Origin: Paramecium sonneborni
Lineage: Eukaryota > Ciliophora > Oligohymenophorea > Peniculida > Parameciidae
DNA: 64,000 nt
Direction of reading: 5' to 3'
NCBI GenBank assembly: GCA_905182985.1
Contig: CAJJDN010000098.1
Span: 194,117-258,116 of the forward strand
This document shows, in pieces, positions 14,101 through 27,201 of this stretch (within the stretch, counting starts at the first letter, position 1; every line of letters starts with the position of its first letter). Under the pieces are notes generated by a model. The model searched no databases. It saw only the letters and a list, made by a program, of their open reading frames with translations, and was not told the origin of the DNA. The position numbers and the translations under genes were made by a program.

Positions 14101-15481
14101 GTTCTCATAAGTGTATGATAGGAATAACAATTAGGAAAATTCCAAATTTCAATTATACAATTAATGAAAATAGCATATATTCAATAATTTATTCATCAGG
14201 TAGTAGATAATTATCTTTAAAAAGTTATCTTCCTGGTAAAATAACCAAAGGATATATAGCTTTTTACAGTATAATATAAAAAAAAGAAAATGTAAAATTA
14301 ATTATATTATTGGAAGAAAGCAATCAATGCGATGCTACTTTAATTATTTCAAAAGATGAATTTCCTAGTTAAGAGAAGTATGATTGGATTTATCATCATT
14401 TAGATTAAAAAAATATATCAATTACAAAATAAAATAATATGTATGAAAGCATGATAGGAGTTTATTATGTAGGTGTATTGGGAAAAGAAGAGTGTCACTA
14501 TTATATAACTTATTATTTGTCAGATTCTATTGAAAAACAAGAAGAAAATTAAACTGAAGATGATAATTTTACAATTCCATATCTTTTGAATTAAAACTAA
14601 TTAAAAAGAGTTACTTAAATTGATTCAATAATTTGGTAATTTAATTGTAAACATTTAGGAAGATTAATCATACAATTATAATATCTTTCCTAAAATATCA
14701 TTATAAAAGGTAGTTATAATAATTACACATTTAATTAAGACTCTACTTAAATTGTAACAATTTTTAAGAACGACTTTTAAATAATTGGATATTTTCCAAT
14801 CGAAAAAATAGGTTATTACTATTTTTAAACTTCTTTAATAAATAATGCTAAGGATTCTAATTCATTATAACAAATGTAAATAAGAGCAACCTTGATTAAC
14901 GAAGATTCAAATTTACCAATATATACAAGTTATATTAACAATTAAATTCAAGAAGTCATTATTGGCACAGAAACTATAATTAAAACAAATCCATTAAAAA
15001 TTGATTTTTTGAATTCATCATTTTAAGTAGAACAAGTAAAATATATTCTCTTATCTGATAATTTAAATGTAAATCATAATTAAGTCTATTTTTAATAAAT
15101 AAGCGATACTAGAGCTAACCTAATTTCTTCAAAAAGATAACTTGATTAAAATATATCCTTAAGTTGCTCCAATTTTTGTGAGAGTAATACTGTATATTCA
15201 GTTCATGCAATAGGTAATTAAGTTAATTAAATTTAGTGACTGTAACTTTATTTAATATGGAGAAAATTGATTTGGATTATTTTTATGATAAAATTGTTGT
15301 TGAAATCAAGGAAAGAACAGATCTATATTATTATTTAATTACACTTATATTTTTAACAGTTATAGGGATTATTACATTTATAATAATGGCGAAGAAATGG
15401 AAAGAAAGGAAGAAGTTTTCACTTGTTAGAAATGTATAATAGAACTCAATAGAAATGATATTTAAAAATGTTGATTAATGA
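11183..15481 (+). CDS. large single-pass membrane protein, 1388 residues
   Basis: Five introns (11260-11284, 11488-11512, 11639-11667, 12105-12134, 15214-15236) give an exact multiple of three. The N-terminus MFVLILIPYAICTQ is a likely signal peptide. The body of about 1300 residues is Tyr/Ile/Asn-rich, beta-like, with scattered cysteines and repeated FxIxVxY-type strands. It suggests several related extracellular domains, but I cannot name them. Near the C-terminus a hydrophobic run (YLITLIFLTVIGIITFIIMA) is followed by KKWKERKK, a stop-transfer signature, and a short cytoplasmic tail. The likely topology is type I, at the cell surface or in the secretory pathway. No catalytic motif is seen. 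Confidence 0.82.
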
Positions 15482-16369
15482 AAAATATTATTTTAATTAT
15501 AATCATTATCAAATTATTGATTTTCTTAATTGAAATTTAGTATTAAAAAAATAAAAATTAACATGAATTAAAAAATTTATTTGAAATAGTATTAGTTCAT
15601 TTTTTTTAATATTCTTATAATTATTTCTTTTTAATTTTCTACCACTAATTTTAATTCCCATCTAATATTGTAAAAAGCTATATAATTAAGATAAATGTAG
15701 CTTATTAGAGTAAATGAGATACTGATTAGATATAGTATGCATGAAACAATTACTATTTATAAATTGAAACGAATTTAATAGTTCAGTATAAAGCCTAATA
15801 CTCATAGAGAGTGGATCTAAGTTGATTTTCTATTACTTAAAAAGTTGCCATCATAATTAGAACTTTCTCCATTCAATTATAATTAGAACTTTTTCCGTTC
15901 AATTAATTTAAACATTTGTATTAATCTATGTTTCAGCCAATCAAGCACTAATGTTACCTAAAGTAGCTTCAAAAAACTTATTTTTAGTAAGTTATGCTCC
16001 TTAATTAATTTCTAGTTAGCTATATTGGAATAATGTTAATTAGAAGTTTTCCAAAATAATTCATTTGAATTTATATATATATATTTATTTTTTTGTGAGA
16101 AATCATTGAAGAGGCAGAGTTTTCAAAAATGAAATAATAGATCATACCAAATATTATAAATAAAAAGTTTACCTAATTGGTTATCAATTTTAAGATGGTA
16201 ATTAAAATCTGTTGGTAAAGATAATTGAATTAAAAAGAATTAAAAAGAATTCTTAAATATTGCAAGAGAATTTCTTTAAAATTCATAATTTTTTTGCTGG
16301 CTTGATAATAAATGAATTGTAAAATAAAAAAATTATCATATGATTTAAATTATATTATTTAATTTTTAT
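15482..16369. other. intergenic spacer
   Basis: This AT-rich spacer contains no convincing gene. The only structure I see is a two-copy 26-bp tandem repeat, listed separately, and short homopolymer and TA-repeat tracts near 16070-16095. Confidence 0.5.
15853..15904. repeat. two-copy 26-bp tandem repeat
   Basis: Two adjacent copies (15853-15878 and 15879-15904) begin ATAATTAGAACTTT and end TTCAATT, with two mismatches between them. They lie in a gene spacer and no function is suggested by position. Confidence 0.75.
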
Positions 16370-18062
16370 ATGATTAATCAACAAATGAAACCAAAGAAAG
16401 TTTATTTGAATTATAATTTCATAAAGAGAGAATTTCAAACAGAAAGAACTATAGTTTAAACGAGGACTTGCTCAGTTATTGATAAACCTGCAAAAAGTTA
16501 AAGAAATAGTTTATTAAGTTTAAGTGTAGATAGTGGTAAATCAAATAAAATTCATTGTTTAAAGATTAGAAAATATGGTTATTTATTTTATGTAGATGAA
16601 AATGGTCTTAATGATTATGTTAAGTTTAATTTTAAGTAGATATTAGAGTCATTTACAAAAAATTGTATACCTAATTTATTGAATGAATAAACATATAGTT
16701 TATTTTTACCTTATTCATAATCATTTTCTTTTTCTTAAAGTAGATTTTAAGGAGAATAGTTCACAAAAGTAAAAGATGTTTAATAGTTAATAAATTTGTT
16801 CCATTAACTCAAAATAAGTGGAGAAGAATATTAAGTATAAATTAATTGATATGATTAATAGATATAAAAAATATTTGATTATTTTTTTGTACCATCAAAA
16901 GAACTAGCAATTTAAGTAATCAATGATTTAAAGTTCTAATTAGCAAAGATGATTAATAAACCAATATCAATTATATCTTTTTTTGATGGTGTAGAAATTA
17001 AAAATGCCTGTTAATTAGGTTGGAATCCTCCAACTCTAGTTTGTGCAGAATCAAAAGATGTTCTTATTAAATAGTTACCAAAAATCAAAGAAAGCATTAG
17101 AATAAGTAAGAGAATCAAATAATTATAAAATTTTAAATAATAAATGATACAATAATATTGCAAACAAGAAATGGCAATAAATTATTAGAGTAGTTCAAAA
17201 AAATAAGAATTAATTAGATAAAATTTAAAATAAATTAAGTAAATTCAATAATTAGTTGAATACTAAAAAGAGTATGATATATAATTACCAAAATTGGTTG
17301 TCTAACATATCAATCCAAAGTTTAAAATTATTTAGCCAAAATAAGAAATTCAAGATGATTTAGATAAATAGATAGAACATCTCAGTTTAGATTAAATTAA
17401 CTATATAAAAGAAATTAATCCAAAATTAGATAACTTTGAAATTTATAAGTACTATATTGATTATAAATCATTATGTATGCTAAACATAATTTAAAATGGA
17501 ATTCCAATGAAATATTTTGTAATTTACAATGATATCCTTAGTGGACATTGTTAGAATGAATTGCTTAAAATTTACAGAGCTCTTGGTGTTAATGTAGATG
17601 TAAGCTATAAAAAAATAATCTAAGAGTGGTATTTTCAGATGGAAAGAATATTTGTTATTTAGAATATTGTAAGATAACTGTGCAAATTCTAGCCAAGTAA
17701 TATAATTCTTGCTTCACTATTTTATGAATGATAACTAAGAATTAAACGAGTAATCTGTGAGAATACAATTATATTAGTTATCATAGAGATTGAATCAATA
17801 TTCCTAAACTAAATAAGAATTTATCAAAAAAGCCATGAAATCCTTAGATTCCACAGAATCAAGTAATACATTTGCAGATAGATTTGCTCTAACAATAATC
17901 AAGTGGATGCACAAAAATGGTTTCTTTGTGAAGGGCTAACTTAATAAAGAAATAATGTTGTAATAATATGAAAAAAACGAATATACATTTTTATTTATAA
18001 TAAATTGTATATTAGGGCAATTTAAAACTAATATACTTGAATGGTTTTATAATATATATTGA
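16370..18062 (+). CDS. unknown protein, 546 residues
   Basis: Two introns (16835-16861, 27 nt; 17600-17624, 25 nt) give an exact multiple of three. Without the second, the frame hits TGA soon after, so that intron decides the C-terminal half. The N-terminal 70 residues are basic and Ser/Thr-rich. Residues 240-330 are Gln/Lys-rich and helical. The C-terminal 200 residues look globular and all-helical. A KIYRALGVNVD segment vaguely recalls EF-hand-like folds, but no calcium-loop pattern is present. Family not recognised. Confidence 0.75.
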
Positions 18063-19410
18063 GCATTATTACATAACCATGTAAAAAATAAATAATTATT
18101 TATTATAATAACGTCAATTTATACCTTTCATTTTTTTATTATTATTATTTCTAATATTTATTATGCAAATTTTCTTTGGAATCTAATTCCCTAATGAATT
18201 TTTATTCTATAAAATAATCATTGAAAAATTTTTTATATAAATCATCATTTATAGGTAAAGTAATTAAATTACTGTAAGAAATGTTATTTATATATATTTG
18301 ATAAAGAAAAAAATCCCCAATAATCTCCAAGCTAAAAGTCACAATTATTGTTTTATTTTTAAAGATGATATAAAATTTATACCACAAAATTCATTTATTA
18401 AATTATATATCGTTTAATCAGATTATTTTCTTCATTTTTCTCATTATTTAATTATTTTCAATATCAAATTTATGTTGATAGTTATTAAATTTAATAAGTT
18501 ATTTTCGAAAAATATTTAGTGATTTTGAATGGTTAATTAATTCATTCAAATTTTTATTGCAAAATGCAAATAATGTAATTTAAAGAAAATAAATTTTAAT
18601 GAAAATTTGTTGAATTCAAACTATTTAAAATAAATAAATTCAGTATAAATTGTGTTTCATAAACATCAAAGTAATTTATTAAGGTTAAATTATTATTTAA
18701 AATATATTCTAATATATCTTTTTTGTTGTTAATATTTAATATTCATTTATGAGTTTATCCAAATTATTTTACTATTTCTTTGTATTGTTAAAAGTCAAAT
18801 TTATTTATTGGGTTTTAATATCATATAATTAGGTTTCATAATGCAACTAAACGATTAACTTTTTAAAATACAATTTGGCTCAGTTTATTTATTGATCAGT
18901 GAATATATTGCATATATTTTCAACAATTTAGTAACCATAATATTTTTTTGATAAAATAGTTTTATAAAGCAATAAAAGAAGATACTCATTTATAAGTTTT
19001 TTTTTTATCTTATTAAATGTAAACTATCTAATAAATGGGCTTTTTGAAATATTTTTTATAAAGAGTATTTGAAAAAGAAAAATTAATGAAGTCATTCTAT
19101 TTTTTATTAATATTTAATGTAAAATTTTCTGAAAATTTACTTAAAATATAAAAATAGAAATAATAAATAATATTTTGTGAATAATCAAACATTTAGTTTT
19201 TAAATATTTTTGAGATTGTATGATTTAAGATTATTAATGATGAAAAAGTATTGTGTAAAATAAAAGGATATTTAGATAATAAATTGCTGATTATAATACT
19301 TTTTGATTTATAAATTGAATATAAATATTAAAATAAATTAACTTAAAAATTATCATACAATATAAGCAGAGCAGTATTTGATAATTTTTGTAAAAATTTT
19401 ATAAAAAATA
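18063..19410. other. long AT-rich spacer
   Basis: More than 1.3 kb with very low GC and no gene I can support. A minus-strand open stretch at about 18150-18390 looks weakly protein-like but has no ATG and no clean exon context. It may be a relic. No repeat or RNA gene is seen. Confidence 0.45.
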
Positions 19411-21083
19411 ATGATGAAATAAGACTTAGAGAAGAATATTTGGGAATGGGTTCCTTGTCACTATGATGTAAAGAGAATAGTAAAGGATACTCAAACTTCT
19501 TGGAATTTGAGTCCATAAATATCATTAAAGATTCCAGCAGAGAATGGGACAATAGATCCAGTTATAAACATCAAGATTGATTAAAGCAGACCTTTCATAT
19601 ACTCAGATAATTTAGGATGGAATTGGCATAAGAGTTGGAACCTTCCAGATATTGGTTTGGAAATGGAAGTATTATTTATTTATAGTAACTTTAAATAGAT
19701 TACAGACCCGTTGACAAATGAACGTCTTGCCCCTCCTAATAATATTTATGTACCAATTTCTATTATAGAAAGTGTAAATTGTAAATAGTAAAGCCGATCA
19801 TAACTCCAATGAAGACTCATCATCTTTTGGAAGTAGGTGCCAAAGGAAACCTTAAAGTTGATATGGAGAATGGGAAATGTATATTCTCTGGACTTAAATT
19901 TAACACCACTTCTTATAATCATGATGTATCATATTTCAAAATAGTATCAGCATTAACGATTCCATATAGTAATTACATTGTACTTGTGTTAGAGTAAGTT
20001 TGAGTTTCCTCAAATCTTAGATTCTCGTATCTCTCCTCCTATTTTTGTAGATTCACGTAAATCTGCTAGAGACATTGTTAAATAGAAGGTAAAAATTTAA
20101 TTTATTATCAATTAGATCTAAAAATTGCAATCTTATTTTGACCCATTTTAACCGAACAATTTAGAGAAATAATTTTTAATTATCAAACCATCTAATTCTG
20201 AAGTCATTAAAAATTCTATAGATGGTCTTATTAATTATTTTACTGCTCCAAATATTAGACATAAAGTAAAACATCCTATTTTCTTGCTACTTAAGTTTAG
20301 TGCTTGTATATAGTTATATGTAAACTCCATCAAAATTAAATTTACAGAAGTAAGCTTATTAATATTATTTTAGCCTGATAATCTAATTTAAACATTATAA
20401 CATGTTCTTTCTACTAGCAATGCATTGTAAGGAATTCAAAAGATTGAACAAAAACTCATTCTATTATATATTGATTGTAAAACTAATGAATCCAAATCTT
20501 AATAGAATTTAAAAAAAATTTAAGAATTTCTTGAACCTCTCAATAATGATTGCGTTTAAGTTATTATGGATATCAATGATGTGCCTAAAGGATTTATTCT
20601 AATTGAAAATTTAGTAATTCTTCACCTACATTATAGGATGAAATGCAATAAGCCTATCACAGAGTTTATAATTCTTTATTGAAATACAAAAGGGAAGATG
20701 ATTAATATGATCAAGAATAATTAGAAGAAGAGTATAATGCTAAAATTCCTGAAAAAAAAAAGAAAAAAGAACTTAAAGAACCTGAGTAATTAGTGAATCC
20801 AGAAAGAATAAGAAAAATCATCCATATTTCAGGTAATATTCCAAATCAAAGTCCAAATTCGATGCCTGAACAAGATAGTGTATTTTTTATATATTATTAT
20901 CTATAGAACCAAATCAAAATGGAACAATTCTCTTTACCAAATAATATTTCATCAAGACTTTAAACCTAAGAATAATCCTAATAATATTTGCAGTAATAAT
21001 AATTGCAATAATAATAACTATCACAGAATTTAGCCTTCAATCCAATGTCATTATGGTTATATCTATAAAAACTTCCTTCATGA
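19411..21083 (+). CDS. unknown protein, 508 residues
   Basis: Six short introns, including 19774-19793 (20 nt) and 19980-20004 (25 nt), are needed or allowed to keep the frame, and the sum is an exact multiple of three. Residues 1-210 look globular, with MKTHHLLEVGAKGNLKVDM and later a conserved-looking block ISPPIFVDSRKSARD. This resembles a beta-sandwich DNA- or protein-binding domain, but I cannot name it. A Lys-rich run (PEKKKKKELKEPE) and Gln repeats follow toward the C-terminus, suggesting a nuclear or regulatory protein. That role is inference only. It converges on the coiled-coil gene with an 18-bp spacer. Confidence 0.7.
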
Positions 21084-21101
21084 ATTATAAGATTTTAATT
21101 A

Positions 21102-24100
21102 TCAAATATATTTTTAATCACGAAGAATACTTGCTTAACTTAATTATCTACTTAATATCTTTCTAGTTTAATCAATCGTTTTCTCTATTGGAGTTTTTAC
21201 TTCTTAATAATCATCATATCTATCATTTATTTCTATTTATGGTCTTTGCATTCTCATTATTGAAGAAGGAATTGCAATTACCTCCGACTAATCTCTTAAT
21301 CTTTCTGGTATCATTTCTAAATTTGTTTCTCTTTCTTTAAACATATCCCTCATTTAAGATACATTATAACTTTAATTTTTTGTTGTTGATATTCCTTTTC
21401 GAAATTCAATTAACTATTTTTCTGCTTCCATTTACACATTATTTTTTCTTATTTCTATTTTACTTATATATGTAAATTCATTTTGTAACTCACTTAATTT
21501 GGTTTCAAACTATTTCAAATCCATTTATTTTTATTGAACTTCTTTTCTTATTCTCTCTATTTCTACTCTTGATTCCCTTATACTTTACTCTTTAATTTAT
21601 TTAACTTATATATACATTTAGCCATTTCTTATAATGATGATAAATTATTATCTTTAGAATGAACAAGTTCTTTATATGTTATCTCTATTAGTTTTAACTC
21701 ATCTTATAAATTTTATATTTATTAATTAGTATTAAATTGATTTCTTAATACTTGATTAATTTCTTTCCAACAAAGTTACAAATTTAAGTTTGGTACTTTT
21801 TCAATCAAACTTTATAACATATTAGTAAAATACCAATCATGTAACTAAATAAACTTTTTCAAGTACACCTATAAATCTTATAGCTCTTGCTCTAATTATA
21901 AATAACTAGCCTTCTAATTCACTTATATATCTCTGCTCTAAGAAATTCCTCTTCTAAAATAAATATTTTCGAAATTTACAAATATCCTATCTCAGCTTCT
22001 TACTTGGCATTTTCCTCTTCCAAAATCAATACTCTTTATTCCAATTCAACTATTAATTATTACAATTTTCTTGTTTCTTCTTATTTTAATTTGAATACTT
22101 CAAAATTAGATGAACTTGTTTTGTTTATATGAATATTTACAGATATTTATTCTCTTATTTTAAGAGTTTTATTTCTAAAAATGATTCCTTTAATTACTAC
22201 TCTAATTCTTTTTAACATGATTGATATAGATAAAATCTATTGTTTTCCATAGCTGTTAAATTAATAAATATAATTCAAAATAAAAAATTATCTTTATCTC
22301 TTTCCTAATTCAATCTTTCTATTTCATTAAATAATAAGAGTAATAGACATTTACAATTTATTAATTTTCTTTCAACATCAACAACTTCATTAACATTTTG
22401 ATCTTAAACCCAATAATTCTATTTCATTTTCCTTGTTTATTCTTATTTGCTTTTCTAATTTTTAAGTTAATACTTTCCCCTAAAAAAGTATTAATTAAAT
22501 AAATTACTCTTTCTTCATTCAATTTATCATTTTTTATTAGTTTCATTAAACTCATCTCATTTTTTGTTTCTAACCTTTTTTCCTTTAACTAATCAATTTC
22601 TTAAATCAGTATCATATTTTATAATTTTTATTTTCCTGAATTTGATTCACTTAAAAATTTTTATTTCTATTCATATTCTGATAATTTAAATTTAAATTCA
22701 GCAATTTCATTATTTCTAATACTCACTAAATTTGTTAATCTTCTATTTTTCATCCTGCAACTTAAAAATATCATCTTATACTTCAAGTTTTTTATTATTA
22801 TCATTAATCTATTGTTTATTATTTTAAAAAGTATTCTTTTAATAAATCAAAAATTTCTTCCTTTCTCTCTATTAATATTTTATAAAGTCTTTCAATTTCC
22901 TCTACTAATTATATAAATCTGATTTCATACTTTTGTCATTAATCAAGTAGTTTTTAATCTATTATATTAAGGGTTATTACAGTATCTAATTAAAGATTTA
23001 AAAAATTTTTTAGTTAACTTATAACTACGCGTAATTTATAGAATTATGAATAATTAGAGGTTAATTAAATTGAGTTTTGAAGAAAAGAAATTATCTGCCA
23101 AAATTAATCCAGAAAATTATTAGAATTGAATTTATTATTATTCCAATATATTTTATGTTATGAATTCTTTTGTTAAATCTAATTCAGTTTTTAACTTTTA
23201 AATTGCTTATTTCAATAAAGGAATTGATGTATTTGTTGCATCTAAAACTTTTTATTGTTAATTGATGATTTCTTGGAGGTCGCTATTGCTGTGGTTTTTT
23301 TCAATATTATCCGATATTAATTTTTATTACCTTTAAATTTCATTTTTTAATTAATTACAATACTGAATTATTATTTTCTATTTATTCCTAAAGTAATTAT
23401 GAATAATTAAACTTTAGTCTTTTATTAGATAGTAATTAATATTAACTTTATCTTTCATTTACTAAATTTTTAGTTAGCATATTATTTTAATAATCTATTA
23501 GCATCATCCTTTTAGGAAGATGATTCTAATTGTTCTTTTAAATAATCTTTCTCTTTCTTAGTGGCATTTATTTATAATAAGAGTTTATCACATTCATATT
23601 GAGTAATGAGAATTTCTTATTCAATACTTGATTAGCTTNNNNNNNNNNNNNNNNNNNNNNNNNNNNNNNNNNNNNNNNNNNNNNNNNNNNNNNNNNNNNN
23701 NNNNNNNNNNNNNNNNNNNNNNNNNNNNNNNNNNNNNNNNNNNNNNNNNNNNNNNNNNNNNNNNNNNNNNNNNNNNNNNNNNNNNNNNNNNNNNNNNNNN
23801 NNNNNNNNNNNNNNNNNNNNNNNNNNNNNNNNNNNNNNNNNNNNNNNNNNNNNNNNNNNNNNNNNNNNNNNNNNNNNNNNNNNNNNNNNNNNNNNNNNNN
23901 NNNNNNNNNNNNNNNNNNNNNNNNNNNNNNNNNNNNNNNNNNNNNNNNNNNNNNNNNNNNNNNNNNNNNNNNNNNNNNNNNNNNNNNNNNNNNNNNNNNN
24001 NNNNNNNNNNNNNNNNNNNNNNNNNNNNNNNNNNNNNNNNNNNNNNNNNNNNNNNNNNNNNNNNNNNNNNNNNNNNNNNNNNNNNNNNNNNNNNNNNNNN

Positions 24101-25305
24101 NNNNNNNNNNNNNNNNNNNNNNNNNNNNNNNNNNNNNNNNNNNNNNNNNNNNNNNNNNNNNNNNNNNNNNNNNNNNNNNNNNNNNNNNNNNNNNNNNNNN
24201 NNNNNNNNNNNNNNNNNNNNNNNNNNNNNNNNNNNNNNNNNNNNNNNNNNNNNNNNNNNNNNNNNNNNNNNNNNNNNNNNNNNNNNNNNNNNNNNNNNNN
24301 NNNNTTAACTTTTAAATTGCTTATTTCAATAAAGGAATTGATGTATTTGTTGCATCTAAAACTTTTTATTGTTAATTGATGATTTCTTGGAGGTCGCTAT
24401 TGCTGTGGTTTTTTTCAATATTATCCGATATTAATTTTTATTACCTTTAAATTTCATTTTTTAATTAATTACAATACTGAATTATTATTTTCTATTTATT
24501 CCTAAAGTAATTATGAATAATTAAACTTTAGTCTTTTATTAGATAGTAATTAATATTAACTTTATCTTTCATTTACTAAATTTTTAGTTAGCATATTATT
24601 TTAATAATCTATTAGCATCATCCTTTTAGGAAGATGATTCTAATTGTTCTTTTAAATAATCTTTCTCTTTCTTAGTGGCATTTATTTATAATAAGAGTTT
24701 ATCACATTCATATTGAGTAATGAGAATTTCTTATTCAATACTTGATTAGCTTTAATTTATTTTTAAGTTATTTATTATTTGAGAACTTGATTTCTGATTG
24801 TTTAATTCTTAATTGTACTAACTATCTTATTAAAATCTAGATTAATGTTTTAAGACTATTATTTGGATTGATTATATAATCGATCTTTTTCTTGTAGTTA
24901 CTCTTGCAATTTCTAATTTTTTTCTTTCAATAACTAAATTTCAGGAATATATTTTTATGAATCATCTTTAATTTTGATTTATTATTATTATAATCTTATT
25001 CTAAATTATTGAAAGCCTCTAAATAATAAAATAATAATAATACCCTCTCAATCACAAATTTCTTGTTTTAAGGATTGATTGAGATCATTTAATTAGTTAA
25101 TTTAAATTTCCTTATGAATAAATTTTTGTTTCATAATATTAACTTCACTTAAATAAGATTCAATTTCTTCTCTTTATTCTTAGATAAGTAATTAACTTTG
25201 CCTTGATATTTACAAGTGTTTTTCTCTTAAATCATCATTTTATCTTAATAATACATTAATTCTAGAATATGTTTTTTAATTACTTTTTCTTATAGATTTC
25301 TTCAT
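21102..25305 (-). CDS. long coiled-coil protein (interrupted by an assembly gap)
   Basis: A Glu/Lys/Leu/Gln-rich coiled coil is encoded on the minus strand from ATG 25305 (MKKSIRKS...) to TGA 21102-21104. The C-terminal 300 residues can be spliced cleanly; one 26-nt intron lies near 21594-21619, and the end contains MRDMFKERETNLEMIPERLR. The middle is confused by a 666-N gap and by a 448-bp repeat at its edges that is an unmerged overlap, so true length is about 3.1 kb. Several internal frame changes remain unresolved. Likely a cytoskeletal or basal-body protein by composition; no family assigned. Confidence 0.55.
23191..23638. repeat. direct repeat A, copy 1 (contig-end overlap)
   Basis: These 448 bp match 24305-24752, with no difference that I saw, and end exactly at the N gap. 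The sequence after copy 2 is the natural continuation of copy 1. This indicates two overlapping contig ends left unmerged. Confidence 0.9.
23639..24304. other. assembly gap, 666 N
   Basis: Run of undetermined bases. Because the two flanks overlap by 448 bp, the gap probably corresponds to no real sequence. Confidence 0.98.
24305..24752. repeat. direct repeat A, copy 2 (contig-end overlap)
   Basis: Second copy of 23191-23638 at an offset of 1114 bp, starting immediately after the N gap. Confidence 0.9.
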
Positions 25306-25384
25306 TTGATGTTTATTCAAAGTGATTAAGTCTAGTATCAGGTATTTTCTAAGTATTTTTTAGAAGTAACTATAAAATAGAAAT

Positions 25385-27189
25385 ATGGATAATTCACATA
25401 CTTTTAATCTTAAGAAAATTAAGGACTTTAAAGTTATTGATAACGATTTTCTATTAATGAACTATCTTATTGTGGTTAAGTTGTTTGGGATACATTAATT
25501 GTTTATGGTCGATAGTAAGACATAATTTTAATTTAAATTAAACTAATGGGTTCTTGCATTAGAAATAAACATAAAGAAGAAGTTCAAAAAAGGAATTCTT
25601 GTAGATTAAAAGTAATCATACCTAAAAATCAATTGTTGGAAAGTATATTTTAGAATATAATTTGCAGCCAATCCTGTATATGATGAAATGCCTTTTGATT
25701 AAGGAGATTGCTTTCATTTAAATAAGAACCTATTTAAAGATGAATATATTATTATTGATTCCAATCCATTTCTAAGTACTGAGTATGGAATCTATTAATG
25801 GTGTTATTGTAGAAAAACTGATTCTAGGAAGTTAGTAAAAACTATAAAAAAATCAACAGATCCAAAATCAGATGAACCTGTTTTGATATTGAATAATATT
25901 TATATGATGCAATACTTAGTAAATTTAATGTAAAAGCAAGGATCATCCAAATATTGCCAAAATGATTGAATATTTTAATGAAGTAGAGCATTACTATATA
26001 ATATTTGAAGATAATTAAGGTGGCAATCTATTAAGTAAGATGATAAACTAAGGAGGAAATCCAGAACAAATGGCTGCTGTCATTATAGAGTAAGTATTAA
26101 GCACTTTTGTTTATTTGCATTAAAAAAATATCATTTATCGTTTTTTAAGTATTATTATGATATTTATTAATTTAAAGATCATAATACTATTATTTGTGAT
26201 GATTAACTTACAGTAACGTTTTTAGAATTTGGAGCTGCTAAAAAAATTAAATAATATATAAAACTTCCTGTTGGAGATCAATATTATTAATCTCCAGAAA
26301 TGCTATCTGGAAATTATGATTTTAAATCTGATATATGGTCTACTGGTGTTTTATTACATTTTTTACTATCAGGAGCTATGCCTTTTGATGGTATTATGGC
26401 ATAATCAATTAAAAATTCAATTATGAGAGGTATAATTAAATTAGATGATGCTTTTGATTGGGATAAGATTCCTCAAGCTAAAGAATTTGTTAAGAAATTA
26501 TTAAATTTTTCATAATATTAAAGACCTACTGCATATGATGCGTTAAAAGATAAATGGATAGAAAAAGCTAAATAAAAAAAAAAAGCAATAAAAATGAATC
26601 CTGCTTTAACAAATCTTCGTAAATTCTAAAAATGTGAAGTCTTAGTAGAAGCTATCATTATGTAAATTGTATAAATGACTCTAACATAAGAATAAAAAAG
26701 AGAAATCTTTTATATTTTTTAAGAATTTGATACTAATAGAGATGGTAAAATTTCTACTTAAGAATTAATTCAAGGTACTTAGAATATTATAAATAGAGGA
26801 TATAAAAAATATTAAACTAGTACTAAATTAGAAGATTAAGACATTGAAAAATTGGTTAAGAGGATTGATTCAAATGGAAATGGTTATTTAGATTATACAG
26901 GTAATTTTAATATTTATAATATATAGAATTTTTATTAGCATGTTAAGATAAGAAGAAATTATTAACAGTTGAAAAATTAAAATTAGTATTTGCTTAATTA
27001 GATGTTGATAAAGATAATGCTTTATCAATGATAGAAATGAGAAGAATTTTTGGAGGTAATAGGATTAGTGATAAGAATTGGGAAAATATTCTACGTTAAA
27101 CTAATTTACAATAAAAATCTGTCTTAACAGAATAAGAGTTCTTACAATTTATAAACAAAACTATGTAAAATGATCATTCCCACTAGTGA
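25385..27189 (+). CDS. CDPK-like pseudokinase with EF-hands
   Basis: Three introns (25919-25940, 26149-26177, 26901-26926) give a 575-residue product. Residues 1-110 look like a PH-type beta domain. The kinase domain (about 120-390) keeps the beta-3 lysine (LVKTIKKS), HPNIAKMIEYF and the APE-type SPEML. The glycine loop is lost (STEYGIYQWCY), the HRD position reads IIYRFLNHNT with no catalytic Asp, and DFG is LEFGAAKK. It is therefore probably catalytically dead. Two to three canonical EF-hands follow (DTNRDGKISTQE, DSNGNGYLDYTE, DVDKDNALSMIE). The family normally phosphorylates targets on calcium binding; here a calcium-regulated scaffold role is inferred. It converges on 27202-27726 with a 12-bp spacer. 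Confidence 0.82.
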
Positions 27190-27201
27190 TTTTATTAGTA
27201 C

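Noticed and set aside
18202..18387. Minus-strand 61-residue open stretch
   Set aside because: It has no ATG and no in-frame upstream exon; weakly protein-like but not supportable as a gene.
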